Source of the DNA: DATBLY01 sp963705545
GTDB taxonomy: Bacteria; Actinomycetota; UBA4738; HRBIN12
Assembly: GCA_963705545.1 (NCBI GenBank)
Contig: CAVPJX010000001.1
Span: 1,488,001-1,552,000, forward strand
Reading direction: 5' to 3'
Length of the DNA stretch: 64,000 nt
This document shows, in pieces, positions 52,947 through 63,506 of the stretch; positions within the stretch are counted from its first letter, which is position 1, and the number at the start of each line of letters is the position of its first letter. The position numbers and the translations under genes were made by a program. The notes below the pieces were generated by a model. The model was not told the origin of the DNA. It saw only the letters and a list, made by a program, of their open reading frames with translations, and made no database searches.

Positions 52947-53637
52947 GTGAGCGCCGCTCCCACGCCTCAGCCCGGGACACGTCCGACGGGGTCGTGATCT
53001 TGAAGTTGTCCGGCTCACCGGCGATGGTGCGGACCCGGTAGCCGGCCCACTCGAGCACCGCCGCGTCGTCGGTGAAGGCGCGCGCGGCGGCGGCCGCGCG
53101 CGCGTGGGCGTCCCGGAGCGCGACCAGGTCGAACGCCTGGGGGGTCTGCGCCAGGACCAGCCCATCCCTGGGCTCCGTGGCGACGATCAGATCGTCGGCG
53201 ACGCGCTTGACCGTGTCCGTCACGGGAACGACGGGGATCGCCCCGGCGACACCGTCGGAGCCGGCTCCCTCGGCCGCCGCCGCGATCGCCGCATCGAACA
53301 ACGACGGGGTCGCGAACGGACGGGCGGCGTCATGGATCGCGACGAGCCCCACCCCATCGGGAACGGCGTCCAGTGCGCAGCGGACCGAATCCTGACGGGT
53401 CTCGCCACCCTCGATCACCACGATCCCGGGACCGACGATCGCCAGGACCTCGTCGACCTGGCCGGGCGGTGCGGTCACGATGACGCCTTCGACGCGCGAC
53501 GCCCTGGCCGCGTCGACGGCCAGGGCCACGATCGGAGCACCGCCGATCCGGAGCAAGGACTTCGGCGTCGTCGCGTCGAGGCGGCGACCGGCGCCCGCCG
53601 CGAGGACGATCGCGAAGGCTCGGACCGGCTCCCTCAT
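52939..53637 (-). CDS. ispD: 2-C-methyl-D-erythritol 4-phosphate cytidylyltransferase
   Basis: A 232-residue nucleotidyltransferase that makes CDP-methylerythritol from CTP. The N-terminal CTP loop AIVLAAGAGRRLDATTPKSLL carries the arginine and lysine of the active site. AIHDAARPFATPSL and the TEPRDGLVLAQTPQAFD region are diagnostic. It heads the ispD-ispF-rlmB unit. Confidence 0.95.
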   Translation of the reverse strand: MREPVRAFAIVLAAGAGRRLDATTPKSLLRIGGAPIVALAVDAARASRVEGVIVTAPPGQVDEVLAIVGPGIVVIEGGETRQDSVRCALDAVPDGVGLVAIHDAARPFATPSLFDAAIAAAAEGAGSDGVAGAIPVVPVTDTVKRVADDLIVATEPRDGLVLAQTPQAFDLVALRDAHARAAAAARAFTDDAAVLEWAGYRVRTIAGEPDNFKITTPSDVSRAEAWERRSRG

Positions 53638-53707
53638 GCGGGAAGCATGCCAGACGCTCCAGCGCGGGGGGTCGGTGAAGACCGCCGGGCGGTTCAGCCC
53701 GGAGCGG

Positions 53708-54781
53708 TCAGGCGTCCACCTGGGCGAGGGCGGCGAACACCATCCGACCGGTGGTCGTCTGGATCACGTTCGTGACCCGGACCTCGACCTGCGTCCCGAT
53801 GTGCTCGTCGGACTTCTCCACGACCACCATCGTGCCGTCGTCCAGGTAGCCGACGCCCTGGCCGTGCTCCCGGCCCTCCTTGACGAGGCGGACCGAGATC
53901 TCGTCGCCGGCGGAGTACGGCACCCGGAACTTCGACGCCAGGGCGTTGATCTGCGCGACGGGAACCCGCAGCGCCTCGGCGACCTTCGCGAGGTTCGCGT
54001 CGACCGTGATCAGGGTCCCACCTCGCTCCCGCGCGAGCCGGACGAGGGCGGCGTCGACGTCCATCACGCCGGCCTCCTCGACGAGCTGGATCTGCACGGT
54101 CGGCGCCTTCTGGAGCTCGACGAGCACGTCCAGCCCGCGTCGTCCGCGGGTGCGGCGACGCGGGTCGGACGAGTCCGCGATCGCCTGCAGCTCCCGGAGC
54201 ACGCCGTCGTGGAGCAGGACCGTGCCGGCGATGAACCCGGTCGCCACGAGGTCCGCGACGCGGCCGTCGATCAGGGCGCTCGTGTCGATCACGTGCAGGT
54301 CGCCGCGGCTCGAGACCGCGGCACGAGGCTTCATGCCGACCAGACCGAAGATGTCCTCGTACTTCGCCGATCCGAGCCGGAACCCCAGCGAGAACAGGAC
54401 CATGTAGATGAAGATGATCGCGGGCCAGGCGGCGGCCGCCGGCAGGAAGAGCAGCGGCACCATCAGTAGGGCACCGACCAACAGCCCGACCACGAGGCCG
54501 ACGACCCCCCCGGCGAGCTGGGGCGCGGGCGTGCGCCTGAGCTCGCGCTCGATCCCCGTCACGGCGCGCAGCGTGAGTCGCCCGAGCACCCCGCCGATCA
54601 CGTAGCCGATGCCGGCCCCCAGGAACACGTACAGGACGGTCCGGGCCGCGTTCGGCTCCGCGACCCGGGATCCCACCTCGTAGCCGGCGGCCCCCAGGAG
54701 CGCGATGAAGATCGTCCGGACACCCTCGACCAGGCGTCCCTTCACGGCGCTCTTGCGACCCTCCGACGTGGTGTCGCCCAT
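53708..54781 (-). CDS. PIN/TRAM domain membrane protein (YacL type)
   Basis: A 357-residue protein with four N-terminal transmembrane helices (residues about 20-40, 48-65, 80-100, 108-130). A PIN nuclease-like domain follows from about residue 155 (LHVIDTSALIDGRVADL, then GVMDVDAALVRLA and ITVDANLAKVA, giving the acidic site). A TRAM domain lies near the end (VRLVKEGREHGQGVGYLDDGTMVVVE). It matches YacL-like proteins encoded beside carD in many Gram-positive bacteria. It is probably an RNase or RNA-binding protein at the membrane; activity is inferred. The ATG at 54781 is chosen from GGAAGGAACC upstream. Confidence 0.88.
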   Translation of the reverse strand: MGDTTSEGRKSAVKGRLVEGVRTIFIALLGAAGYEVGSRVAEPNAARTVLYVFLGAGIGYVIGGVLGRLTLRAVTGIERELRRTPAPQLAGGVVGLVVGLLVGALLMVPLLFLPAAAAWPAIIFIYMVLFSLGFRLGSAKYEDIFGLVGMKPRAAVSSRGDLHVIDTSALIDGRVADLVATGFIAGTVLLHDGVLRELQAIADSSDPRRRTRGRRGLDVLVELQKAPTVQIQLVEEAGVMDVDAALVRLARERGGTLITVDANLAKVAEALRVPVAQINALASKFRVPYSAGDEISVRLVKEGREHGQGVGYLDDGTMVVVEKSDEHIGTQVEVRVTNVIQTTTGRMVFAALAQVDA

Positions 54782-54923
54782 CCCCCACGGTTCCTTCCGT
54801 CGGGCCCGGAAACGGGGCCATCCGATGTCTCCCATACCCATCGGCGCCCACGGGGGGCGACCTGAAGCGGTACCCGGAGGAACCCCCGGATGGGGGATGG
54901 ACTTGGGGTGGGGGGTCGAGCCG

Positions 54924-55433
54924 TTAGGCCTGAGCCGCCATCTTGACGCCGTGGGCGCCGTCGATGACCTCGTCGATCATCAGCTCGGCCTGCTCCTCCG
55001 ACTTCCCGGTCGCGTGGGAGAGCTCCGAGATCAGGATCTGGCGGGCCTTCAGGATCATCCGCTTCTCGCCGGCCGAAAGGCCCTTCTCGCGCTCGCGGAT
55101 CGCGAGGTTCCGCAGCACCTCGGCCACCTGGTAGGGGTCGCCGGAGTGGAGCTTCTCCATGTTGTTCTTGAAGCGGCGGCTCCAGTTGGCGGCCATCGAG
55201 GATTCCTCCTCGGTGAGGACCTTCAGGACCTTCTTGACCTCGTTCTTGCTGACGACCCGCCGCAGCCCCACCTGATCGGTGGAATCGACCGGGATCATCA
55301 GGGTCAGATCCCCGTACGCGACCCGGAGGACCAGGTAGGTTCGCTTCTCGCCCAGGAATTCCTTCTCGCGAAGCTCCTGGATCACTGCGGCCCCATGTTC
55401 CGGATGCACAACGGTGTCGCCTTTACGGAACAC
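54924..55433 (-). CDS. carD: CarD-family transcriptional regulator
   Basis: A 169-residue RNA-polymerase-binding protein that stabilises open promoter complexes at rRNA and other promoters. The N-terminal Tudor-like domain (FRKGDTVVHPEHGAAVIQE, then YLVLRVAYGDLTLMIPVD) binds the beta subunit, and the C-terminal helical domain (MAANWSRRFKNNMEKLHSGD, with the wedge tryptophan) contacts the DNA at the fork. The GTG start is preceded by AGGGGG. Position beside the PIN/TRAM and ispD genes is standard in actinobacteria. Confidence 0.95.
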   Translation of the reverse strand: MFRKGDTVVHPEHGAAVIQELREKEFLGEKRTYLVLRVAYGDLTLMIPVDSTDQVGLRRVVSKNEVKKVLKVLTEEESSMAANWSRRFKNNMEKLHSGDPYQVAEVLRNLAIREREKGLSAGEKRMILKARQILISELSHATGKSEEQAELMIDEVIDGAHGVKMAAQA

Positions 55434-55563
55434 GAGACCCCCTACGCGAGAGATGTGGTCGACGGAGCAACGCCTCGGTAAGGGTAACACGCAAGCGGTC
55501 GGCGAGGCAACCCAAAACCGCAGGTCAGAGGCCTAATGGACGCCTCGGGGGACATCGGAGGAC

Positions 55564-56913
55564 CTACGCCGAACGACGGTCGGAGGGGTTTTCCACAGGT
55601 CGGAGGGCCCATCCGAGCGCGTCGCGAACGTGGCCGACCCGCACGATCCGGAGCCCGTCGGGGCCCGAACGGGGGGCATCCGGGGCGAAGACGGTCGAAC
55701 ACCCCGCCCCGGCGGCCGCCGTGAGTCGCTGTGCCAGGCCGGGAGTGCTCCGGACGGCGCCCGTGAGGGACACCTCCCCGGCGAAGGCCGAGCCGGCCGG
55801 GGGCGCGACACCGGTGGCGGCGGAGACGAGCGCGGCGGCGACCGCCAGGTCGCAGCCCGGGTCGTCCACCCGGACCCCACCCGCCGTGGCCGCGAAGAGC
55901 TCCGCGCGGGAGAGCGAGCCACCGACCGCCCGGTCGAGCACCGCCGCGACCAGCTGGAACCGCCGCGGGTCGAGGCCCGTCGCCTGACGACGGGCGGGGC
56001 CGTCGATGGATCCCACCAGCGCCTGGATCTCGACCGCGATGGCGCGGCGCCCGGCCCGGGGCAGCCCGATCGCCGCCCCGGGGTCGCCGGACCTCGAGCA
56101 GAGGACGTCGGTCGGATCGATCTCGCGCAGACCCTCGGGGCCCATCTCGAACCAGGCGCTCTCGCCCTCGGCGCCGAACCGATTCTTCCCGCCCGCCAGC
56201 ACGCGCAGGCCGGACCGCGGATCGCCCTCGAACGTGAGCACGACGTCCACGGCGTGCTCGAGCGCCCGCGGCCCGGCGAGGTCGCCGTCCTTCGTCACGT
56301 GACCGGTGACGAGCACCGCGATCCCCTCGGACTTGGCGAGTCCCACCAACGCGTCGGCCGCGGCGCGGACCTGGGCGACCCCGCCGGCGATATGCGGCGC
56401 GTCGGGGTCACGGATCGCCTGGATCGAATCGACGGCGAGCAGGAACGGCCGGACCGATCGCGCGGTCTCCACGACGGCGCCGAGATCACGCCCCGGCGCG
56501 AACGACACGGCGTCGACGGGAACCCCGAGCCGGCGGGCCCGCGATGCGACCTGCCGGTGTGATTCCTCGCCCGACACCAGGAGGCAGGCGCAGTCCCCGG
56601 CCGAGAGCGCGGAGAGCGCGTGCAACAGCAGCGTGGACTTCCCGATCCCGGGCTCGCCGGCGAGCAGGATCACCGAGGCCGGGACGAGCCCTCCGCCGAG
56701 CACCCGATCGATCCCCGCGAGCCCGACCGGCACGCGGTCTTCGACCTCGGACCCGGCCCCCAGTGGCTGGACCGGGGAGACGGCTGAGCCGGGCCCCTCG
56801 CGGGTCGCGGCCTCGATCGTGCCCCAGGCGCCGCACCCGGGACAGCGGCCCACCCAGCGTGAGACCTGTTGGCGGCAGTCGCCGCAGACGAAGACGGATC
56901 GGGTCCTGGCCAC
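55564..56913 (-). CDS. radA: DNA repair protein RadA
   Basis: A 449-residue RecA-like DNA repair and recombination ATPase that extends D-loops. A zinc finger (CGDCRQQ...CPGC) opens the protein. Walker A is GEPGIGKSTLLL, Walker B lies in LLAVDSIQAI, and the RadA-specific KNRFG motif is present in GGKNRFGAEG. The C-terminal Lon-like domain ends the protein, including ELFAATAGGVRVDDPGCDLAVAAAL. The GTG start has a TAGGGT box exactly 6 nt upstream. disA, which often follows radA, is absent. Confidence 0.95.
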   Translation of the reverse strand: MARTRSVFVCGDCRQQVSRWVGRCPGCGAWGTIEAATREGPGSAVSPVQPLGAGSEVEDRVPVGLAGIDRVLGGGLVPASVILLAGEPGIGKSTLLLHALSALSAGDCACLLVSGEESHRQVASRARRLGVPVDAVSFAPGRDLGAVVETARSVRPFLLAVDSIQAIRDPDAPHIAGGVAQVRAAADALVGLAKSEGIAVLVTGHVTKDGDLAGPRALEHAVDVVLTFEGDPRSGLRVLAGGKNRFGAEGESAWFEMGPEGLREIDPTDVLCSRSGDPGAAIGLPRAGRRAIAVEIQALVGSIDGPARRQATGLDPRRFQLVAAVLDRAVGGSLSRAELFAATAGGVRVDDPGCDLAVAAALVSAATGVAPPAGSAFAGEVSLTGAVRSTPGLAQRLTAAAGAGCSTVFAPDAPRSGPDGLRIVRVGHVRDALGWALRPVENPSDRRSA

Positions 56914-56919
56914 GCCCGG

Positions 56920-56925
56920 ACCCTA
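56920..56925 (-). promoter_or_regulatory. -10 box of a probable leaderless promoter (radA)
   Basis: TAGGGT on the minus strand, 6 nt before the GTG at 56913, with no ribosome-binding site. Confidence 0.5.
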
Positions 56926-56969
56926 CGCCGGGGGTCCGACACGGCGTCGGCGCCTGGCGGTGCCTCAGC

Positions 56970-57212
56970 TCAGGCGATGTACCCCTCGACCGTGCCGGCG
57001 TCGCGCAACCTTGCATCGTCTGGATCGAGCCCGGCGTCGCGGAGCGCACGGCGCTGGTGCAGCAGGTCCCAGCACTGGTCGAGCCGGACCTCCAGCTCGC
57101 GCAGGCGGTCGCGATCGGCGTCGCTCGCCTCGCCTCGCCCCTCCCGTTGGAAGAGCTCGTGCTCCTCCGCCGCCAACCGGTTGATCGTCTCCAGCACATC
57201 GTCCTGGCTCAT
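56970..57212 (-). CDS. DUF2630 family protein
   Basis: An 80-residue charged helical protein of the actinobacterial DUF2630 family; function is unknown. It reads VLETINRLAAEEHELFQREG, then LRELEVRLDQCWDLLHQRRALRDAG and a DPDDARLRDAGTVEGYI end, which is the full family pattern. Helical heptads suggest a coiled-coil dimer. The ATG at 57212 is chosen over 57224 because ATGGAGGTCTCG places a GGAGG 5 nt upstream. Confidence 0.88.
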   Translation of the reverse strand: MSQDDVLETINRLAAEEHELFQREGRGEASDADRDRLRELEVRLDQCWDLLHQRRALRDAGLDPDDARLRDAGTVEGYIA

Positions 57213-57284
57213 CGAGACCTCCATGCGTATACTCCGCCCGGGTGCCGACCGTACCACCGACCGTTCGGAAGGAGGGATGAGCAC

Positions 57285-57341
57285 ATGGCTGCGATCTCCG
57301 TCGCCAGCGTCTGCATGCCTCGTCCCTCCGGTCGCGCGTAG
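57285..57341 (+). CDS. Possible 18-residue peptide upstream of the RIO kinase
   Basis: The frame reads MAAISVASVCMPRPSGRA and stops. An AAGGAGGG ribosome-binding site ends 8 nt before the ATG, as strong as those of the real genes nearby. It lies in the leader region of the RIO-type kinase gene, whose start is 84 nt downstream. It could be a leader peptide, a small protein or chance; one cysteine does not make a clear attenuator code. Confidence 0.35.
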   Translation: MAAISVASVCMPRPSGRA

Positions 57342-57425
57342 GTCACCACCACCCACGCACCCACCCGCGCAACCGCTCCCGGGACGAGGCGTCCGCTCGC
57401 CATCGATCCCGAGGAGGAACCCGCG

Positions 57426-58181
57426 TTGCACGACGAAGCGTTCGAGCACTTCCTGGACGAAGGGCTCATCCACTCGGTCATCCGACCGATCAAGAGCGGC
57501 AAGGAAGCCTCCGTGCACCTGTGCCGCGCCAACCCGAGCACGACCGACGAGCGCCTCGCCGCGCTGAAGGTCTATCACCCGCCCGATCGACGGGCCTTCC
57601 GCGACGAGGGCCTGTACCGGGACGGCGAGTTCATCAAGCCGCGGCGGGTCCGCGTCGCCGTGGAGAAGCGCACACGCTTCGGGCGCGAGGTCGCCGGCGC
57701 GATCTGGGTCAACCGCGAGTGGGAGATGCTCGTCGAGCTCCACGCGGCGGGCGCCGACGTCCCGCGCGCGATCGCGCGGAGCGATCGCGCGATCCTGATG
57801 ACCTACGTCGGCGACGAAGACGTCGCCGCGCCGCAGCTGCGCGCGTATCGACCCGATCGAGAGGAGGCCGAGGAGCTGTTCCGGCAGGTGATCCGCAACG
57901 TCGAGCTGTTCCTGTACCGCAACGTGATCCACGGGGACCTCTCGCCGTACAACCTGCTGGTCTGGGACGGACGCGTGACGGTGATCGATCTGCCCCAAGC
58001 GGTCGACCCGCGGAAGAACCGACACGCCCAAGGCCTGCTCGACCGCGACGTCGAGCGCGTCGTCGAGCACTTCGAGCCGCTCGGCGTGCGCGCGTCGGCC
58101 AGGCGGATCTCGTCGGACCTGTGGACCGCATGGGAGTTCGCCGACCTGGTTCCGGAGGAGCTTCGCGGCCTGATGATGTGA
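57426..58181 (+). CDS. RIO-type protein kinase
   Basis: A 251-residue atypical kinase. The fold includes an ATP-site lysine in AALKVYHPP, a catalytic loop IHGDLSPYNLLVWDG with the aspartate and asparagine, and the metal-binding IDLPQAVD. A preceding GKEASVHLC loop replaces the glycine-rich loop, as usual in RIO proteins. Archaeal and eukaryotic RIO kinases act in ribosome maturation; bacterial roles are unclear. The start is a TTG, the only one in this window, supported by GAGGAGGAACC upstream; an internal GTG is an alternative. Confidence 0.85.
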   Translation: MHDEAFEHFLDEGLIHSVIRPIKSGKEASVHLCRANPSTTDERLAALKVYHPPDRRAFRDEGLYRDGEFIKPRRVRVAVEKRTRFGREVAGAIWVNREWEMLVELHAAGADVPRAIARSDRAILMTYVGDEDVAAPQLRAYRPDREEAEELFRQVIRNVELFLYRNVIHGDLSPYNLLVWDGRVTVIDLPQAVDPRKNRHAQGLLDRDVERVVEHFEPLGVRASARRISSDLWTAWEFADLVPEELRGLMM

Positions 58182-58205
58182 GGGGCCGGCGTCGCGGCCG
58201 GCCCC
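58182..58205 (+). terminator. Terminator hairpin after the RIO kinase
   Basis: Arms GGGGCCGGC (58182-58190) and GCCGGCCCC (58197-58205) with a 6-nt loop begin right after the stop codon. Confidence 0.65.
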
Positions 58206-58291
58206 GCCGGGGTGCGGGGGGGTTCCATCTTGTTCGGCCTTGCGTCATCCTGGTGTGAACAAGCGCAGCTGCCCGCGGCGGCATCTAGGAC

Positions 58292-58665
58292 GTGATGCAA
58301 GCGAAGGGCGGCGTCATCTCGTTCCCAGACAGGCCTCGACCCCCGCGGACTTCTCGACGTTCTTCGTCGAGGAACACCCGAAGGTGTGCAGGGCGCTACT
58401 TCGTCACAGGCGATCGGGCCGATGCCGCCGAGCTCTCACAGGATGCCTTCCTGAAGCCGTGGGGACGCTGGGACGAGATCGACCGCGTCGACGATCCCAC
58501 GGCCTACCTGTTCCGCGTCGCGTTGAACGGCTCCCGGATGCGGACGCGCCGCTATCCGAGCCACGCGCAGGCTGACCGCCCCCGGTCCCGCATCCGACCC
58601 GTTCAACGAGATCGACGTCCGAGAGGACATCCGGCGGATGCTGCTCCCAGCTGGCGCCCATGACG
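58292..58665 (+). pseudogene. Decayed ECF-type sigma factor
   Basis: Pieces of a SigE-like extracytoplasmic sigma factor lie in all three forward frames. In order they are FSTFFVEEHPKVCRAL (about 58350), YFVTGDRADAAELSQDAFLKPWGRWDEIDRVDD (region 2, about 58397-58495) and AYLFRVALNGSRMRTRR. Then, after another shift, LTAPGPASDPFNEIDVREDIRRMLL. At least two shifts are needed to join them. The sequence ends after RRMLL near 58650, where region 4, the -35 reader, should start; none follows. So this is a truncated, non-functional remnant. The downstream secreted-protein gene may once have been its target or neighbour. Confidence 0.7.
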
Positions 58666-58742
58666 TCATCGAGGGAAGGAGGGGAGAGGGGAAGCTCCGC
58701 CGATCCAGCCCGCCCGCACGTCGATCGAGAGTGAGGGAACAG

Positions 58743-59174
58743 ATGTCTCGAGTTCGAACGCTTCTCGCAGTAGCCGGAACGATCGTGGCGATCGCCGCCA
58801 TCATCCCGACGGCTTCGGCGGGCACGACGCTCCAGCCGTTCCACATCACGAAGGAATGCAGCGAGTTCACCGGTGACACCCCGAGCTTCTGCACGATCAC
58901 CGCCTCTGACCTCGCGGCGATCCCGGTCGGGACGAAGGTCATGTACTGGGGACCGGTGCTCACGGATCCCAACTTCATGAGCAGCCGGGCGGTCCTCCGG
59001 GCCGGACACGGCAACAGAGCGTTCGGGTACTGCCAGACGATCGCCGACCCATATCACGGAACGTGCACGTTCTGGAGGGGAACCGGCGCGCTCGATGGGT
59101 TCCGCGCGAGCGTGGACGTGACGTATGACTCCGGGGCCGTGTTCGACTGGAACGGGACGTACGTCTTCGACTGA
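58743..59174 (+). CDS. Small secreted protein, unknown function
   Basis: A 143-residue exported protein. The signal peptide is MSRVRTLLAVAGTIVAIAAIIPTASA. The mature chain has four cysteines (ITKECSEF, SFCTIT, FGYCQT, GTCTFW) that can form two disulfides. Its end is YDSGAVFDWNGTYVFD. Small beta-rich exported proteins of this size are common in soil actinobacteria; I cannot name the family. The ATG at 58743 has a GAGGGAACAG ribosome-binding site. It follows the decayed sigma factor. Confidence 0.7.
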   Translation: MSRVRTLLAVAGTIVAIAAIIPTASAGTTLQPFHITKECSEFTGDTPSFCTITASDLAAIPVGTKVMYWGPVLTDPNFMSSRAVLRAGHGNRAFGYCQTIADPYHGTCTFWRGTGALDGFRASVDVTYDSGAVFDWNGTYVFD

Positions 59175-59223
59175 CGCTCCGACGCCGGCGCCCCACCAGC
59201 AGACGACACCGCGAACGGTGTGC

Positions 59224-59250
59224 GAAGCCCGGTCCCAGCGGCCGGGCTTC
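59224..59250 (+). terminator. Terminator hairpin after the small secreted protein
   Basis: Arms GAAGCCCGG (59224-59232) and CCGGGCTTC (59242-59250) with a 9-nt loop, 50 nt past the stop codon. Confidence 0.55.
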
Positions 59251-59421
59251 AGCGCGACGAACGCATAGCGTGAGTCGGCCCCGGGAGGAGGAACCCGCCG
59301 CTGGTCCGCGGCTGGACGCCGCAGGGTCGGCGGCGCATCCTCAACGCATGGCGCTCCCTGCGCATGCGAGGGACCGTGTACGTGAGCGTGGCGGGCGGCC
59401 CGTCGCGCCCGTGATCGTGTC

Positions 59422-60594
59422 GTGAGCCAGCAGATCTGCCTCCGCTGCGACTGGACCGGAGGAGAGGCGAGCAGCGCCTGTCCACGGTGCGGGGCCGGCC
59501 TCTACCGGTCCGCCGACCGCCGACCTCCAGGCCCGGCTCCGGACGAGGAGCGTCCACGGGCACCACGCCCGATCCCCACCGGGCACGAGGCCTCCGCCCG
59601 CTCACGACTCGTGCCATCGCCCGCCTCCGCGGCGGACAGCCGGGATGCGGGCGATGGGATCGCGTCACGGGATCCGACCCCGGGCCGACGGTTGACGGTG
59701 ATCGTCGTCGCCTTCGTGCTGGCGACCGTCGGCATGGCCGGCGCGTTCCTCGGGCGCGCCTCATCGGATCGGAGCGGGGCGACGGGGACCGGTGGTGAGC
59801 CGGAGACCGCGGTCGAGCCGGAGCCGCCCCCAGGTGACAGCTCGACCGGTGCCTGGACCGCTCCTCCGTCCACCGGGGTACCGGGTGTCTGCGGGGCGCC
59901 GGGATCGGCGACCCCGATCGGGAACGCCCTGATCGAGGACGCTCACGCCACGATCACCGCTGACTACGCGTTCCAAGGTTCGCTCACGTCGTGGGTCGGA
60001 TCGGCTCCCGACCTCGACGTGAGCGGTCGGAGATCGACCCGCTTCGCCTTCGAGATGGTGTCCGCACGCTCCTACCGCACCGTGCTCTTCTTCGCTCGGA
60101 GGAGCGGTCTGGCCCTGACGGGCGTCGACGGGATCGTCGATGCCCGCGGCTACACGGTCGAGCTCCTGTTCCGCTTCGATCGGGTCGACGGCTATCGGAA
60201 GATCATCGACTTCCGGAACCGGGTCTCGGATACCGGGCTGTACAGCCTCGACGGCTGCCTGAGCTTCTTCGACGAGACCACGGCCCCACGGCCGGCGCTC
60301 GAGGCCGGCCGGTTCGTGCACGTCGTCCTGGTGCGCGATGCCGCGGGCACCGTCGTCGGCTACATCGACGGTGTCGCCCAGCTGTCGCTCCACGATCGCC
60401 GCGAGCTAGCGGTGGTCGACTCCGGCGACACGCTCCTGTTCTTCGGCGACGACGTGGAGACGCACGGGCGAGAGTCCTCGAGCGGCGCCGTCGCTCGGAT
60501 TCGGGTCTACGACGGGCCGATCGGAGCGGACACGGTGGCGGCGGCCTGCGTCGAGCTGCTGGGCGAGGCGTGCGAACCTTCGACCGCGGATTGA
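59422..60594 (+). CDS. Zinc-ribbon, single-pass membrane protein with a LamG-like domain
   Basis: A 390-residue protein with an unusual layout. A zinc ribbon (CLRC at residues 6-9 and CPRC) precedes a disordered Pro/Ser region. One transmembrane helix at about residues 92-115 (LTVIVVAFVLATVGMAGAFLG) follows, then a Thr/Gly/Pro linker and an extracytoplasmic concanavalin-like LamG domain from about residue 165 (GYTVELLFRFDRVDGYRKIIDF, then FVHVVLVRDAAGTVVGYIDG). Two terminal cysteines (AACVELLGEACE) may pair. It likely senses or binds a surface carbohydrate. The start is a GTG. Confidence 0.75.
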   Translation: MSQQICLRCDWTGGEASSACPRCGAGLYRSADRRPPGPAPDEERPRAPRPIPTGHEASARSRLVPSPASAADSRDAGDGIASRDPTPGRRLTVIVVAFVLATVGMAGAFLGRASSDRSGATGTGGEPETAVEPEPPPGDSSTGAWTAPPSTGVPGVCGAPGSATPIGNALIEDAHATITADYAFQGSLTSWVGSAPDLDVSGRRSTRFAFEMVSARSYRTVLFFARRSGLALTGVDGIVDARGYTVELLFRFDRVDGYRKIIDFRNRVSDTGLYSLDGCLSFFDETTAPRPALEAGRFVHVVLVRDAAGTVVGYIDGVAQLSLHDRRELAVVDSGDTLLFFGDDVETHGRESSSGAVARIRVYDGPIGADTVAAACVELLGEACEPSTAD

Positions 60595-60634
60595 CCCGCC
60601 CGGCTCAGCCCGGGCGTGGGATGTCGGCTCGACG

Positions 60635-63127
<2,493 letters not shown>

Positions 63128-63506
63128 GTCAGCGTCCTCCGGGCCACGACACCCATGTTCCGGTCCCTCGGGGATCCTCGGACCACGTCCTACCCCCGAG
63201 TCGCGCCGGGCGCCGCACCCGTTCATCGGCCGCGGCGCCCGCTGGGAGGCAGTATACCCAGCCACCCCGATAAGCCTCGTACGCGACCTGCGTGTTCCCG
63301 AGCGACACGGACGCCTCCTTCCCCTAGGTATTCGGATGTTCTCCCGGCGAGGATTAGCTCATCGGACGACGGATGTCAGGTGAGACCGGCGGGGGATGCA
63401 GAGATCCTCACGATGTGCGTTGTCGTGGAACGGGTCGTGGTGTGACGATCGGTACGGCCTTCCCCCATCGCCGCCCGAGCGGGTGCGTGCATCGCGAGGA
63501 GGGACC
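63128..63506. other. 379-bp intergenic region between clpC and the response regulator
   Basis: The left part is the clpC leader, with its -10 box at 63251-63256. The middle holds a block of lower GC (around 63330-63360, including GGTATTCGGATGTTC and GGATTAGCTCATCG) that probably carries the response-regulator promoter, though no clear -35/-10 pair stands out. No RNA gene or conserved reading frame was found. Confidence 0.6.
63251..63256 (-). promoter_or_regulatory. -10 box of the probable clpC promoter
   Basis: TATACT on the minus strand, the best -10 match in the region, 123 nt upstream of the clpC start. No good -35 is seen at 16-18 nt, so an activator may be needed. Confidence 0.45.
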
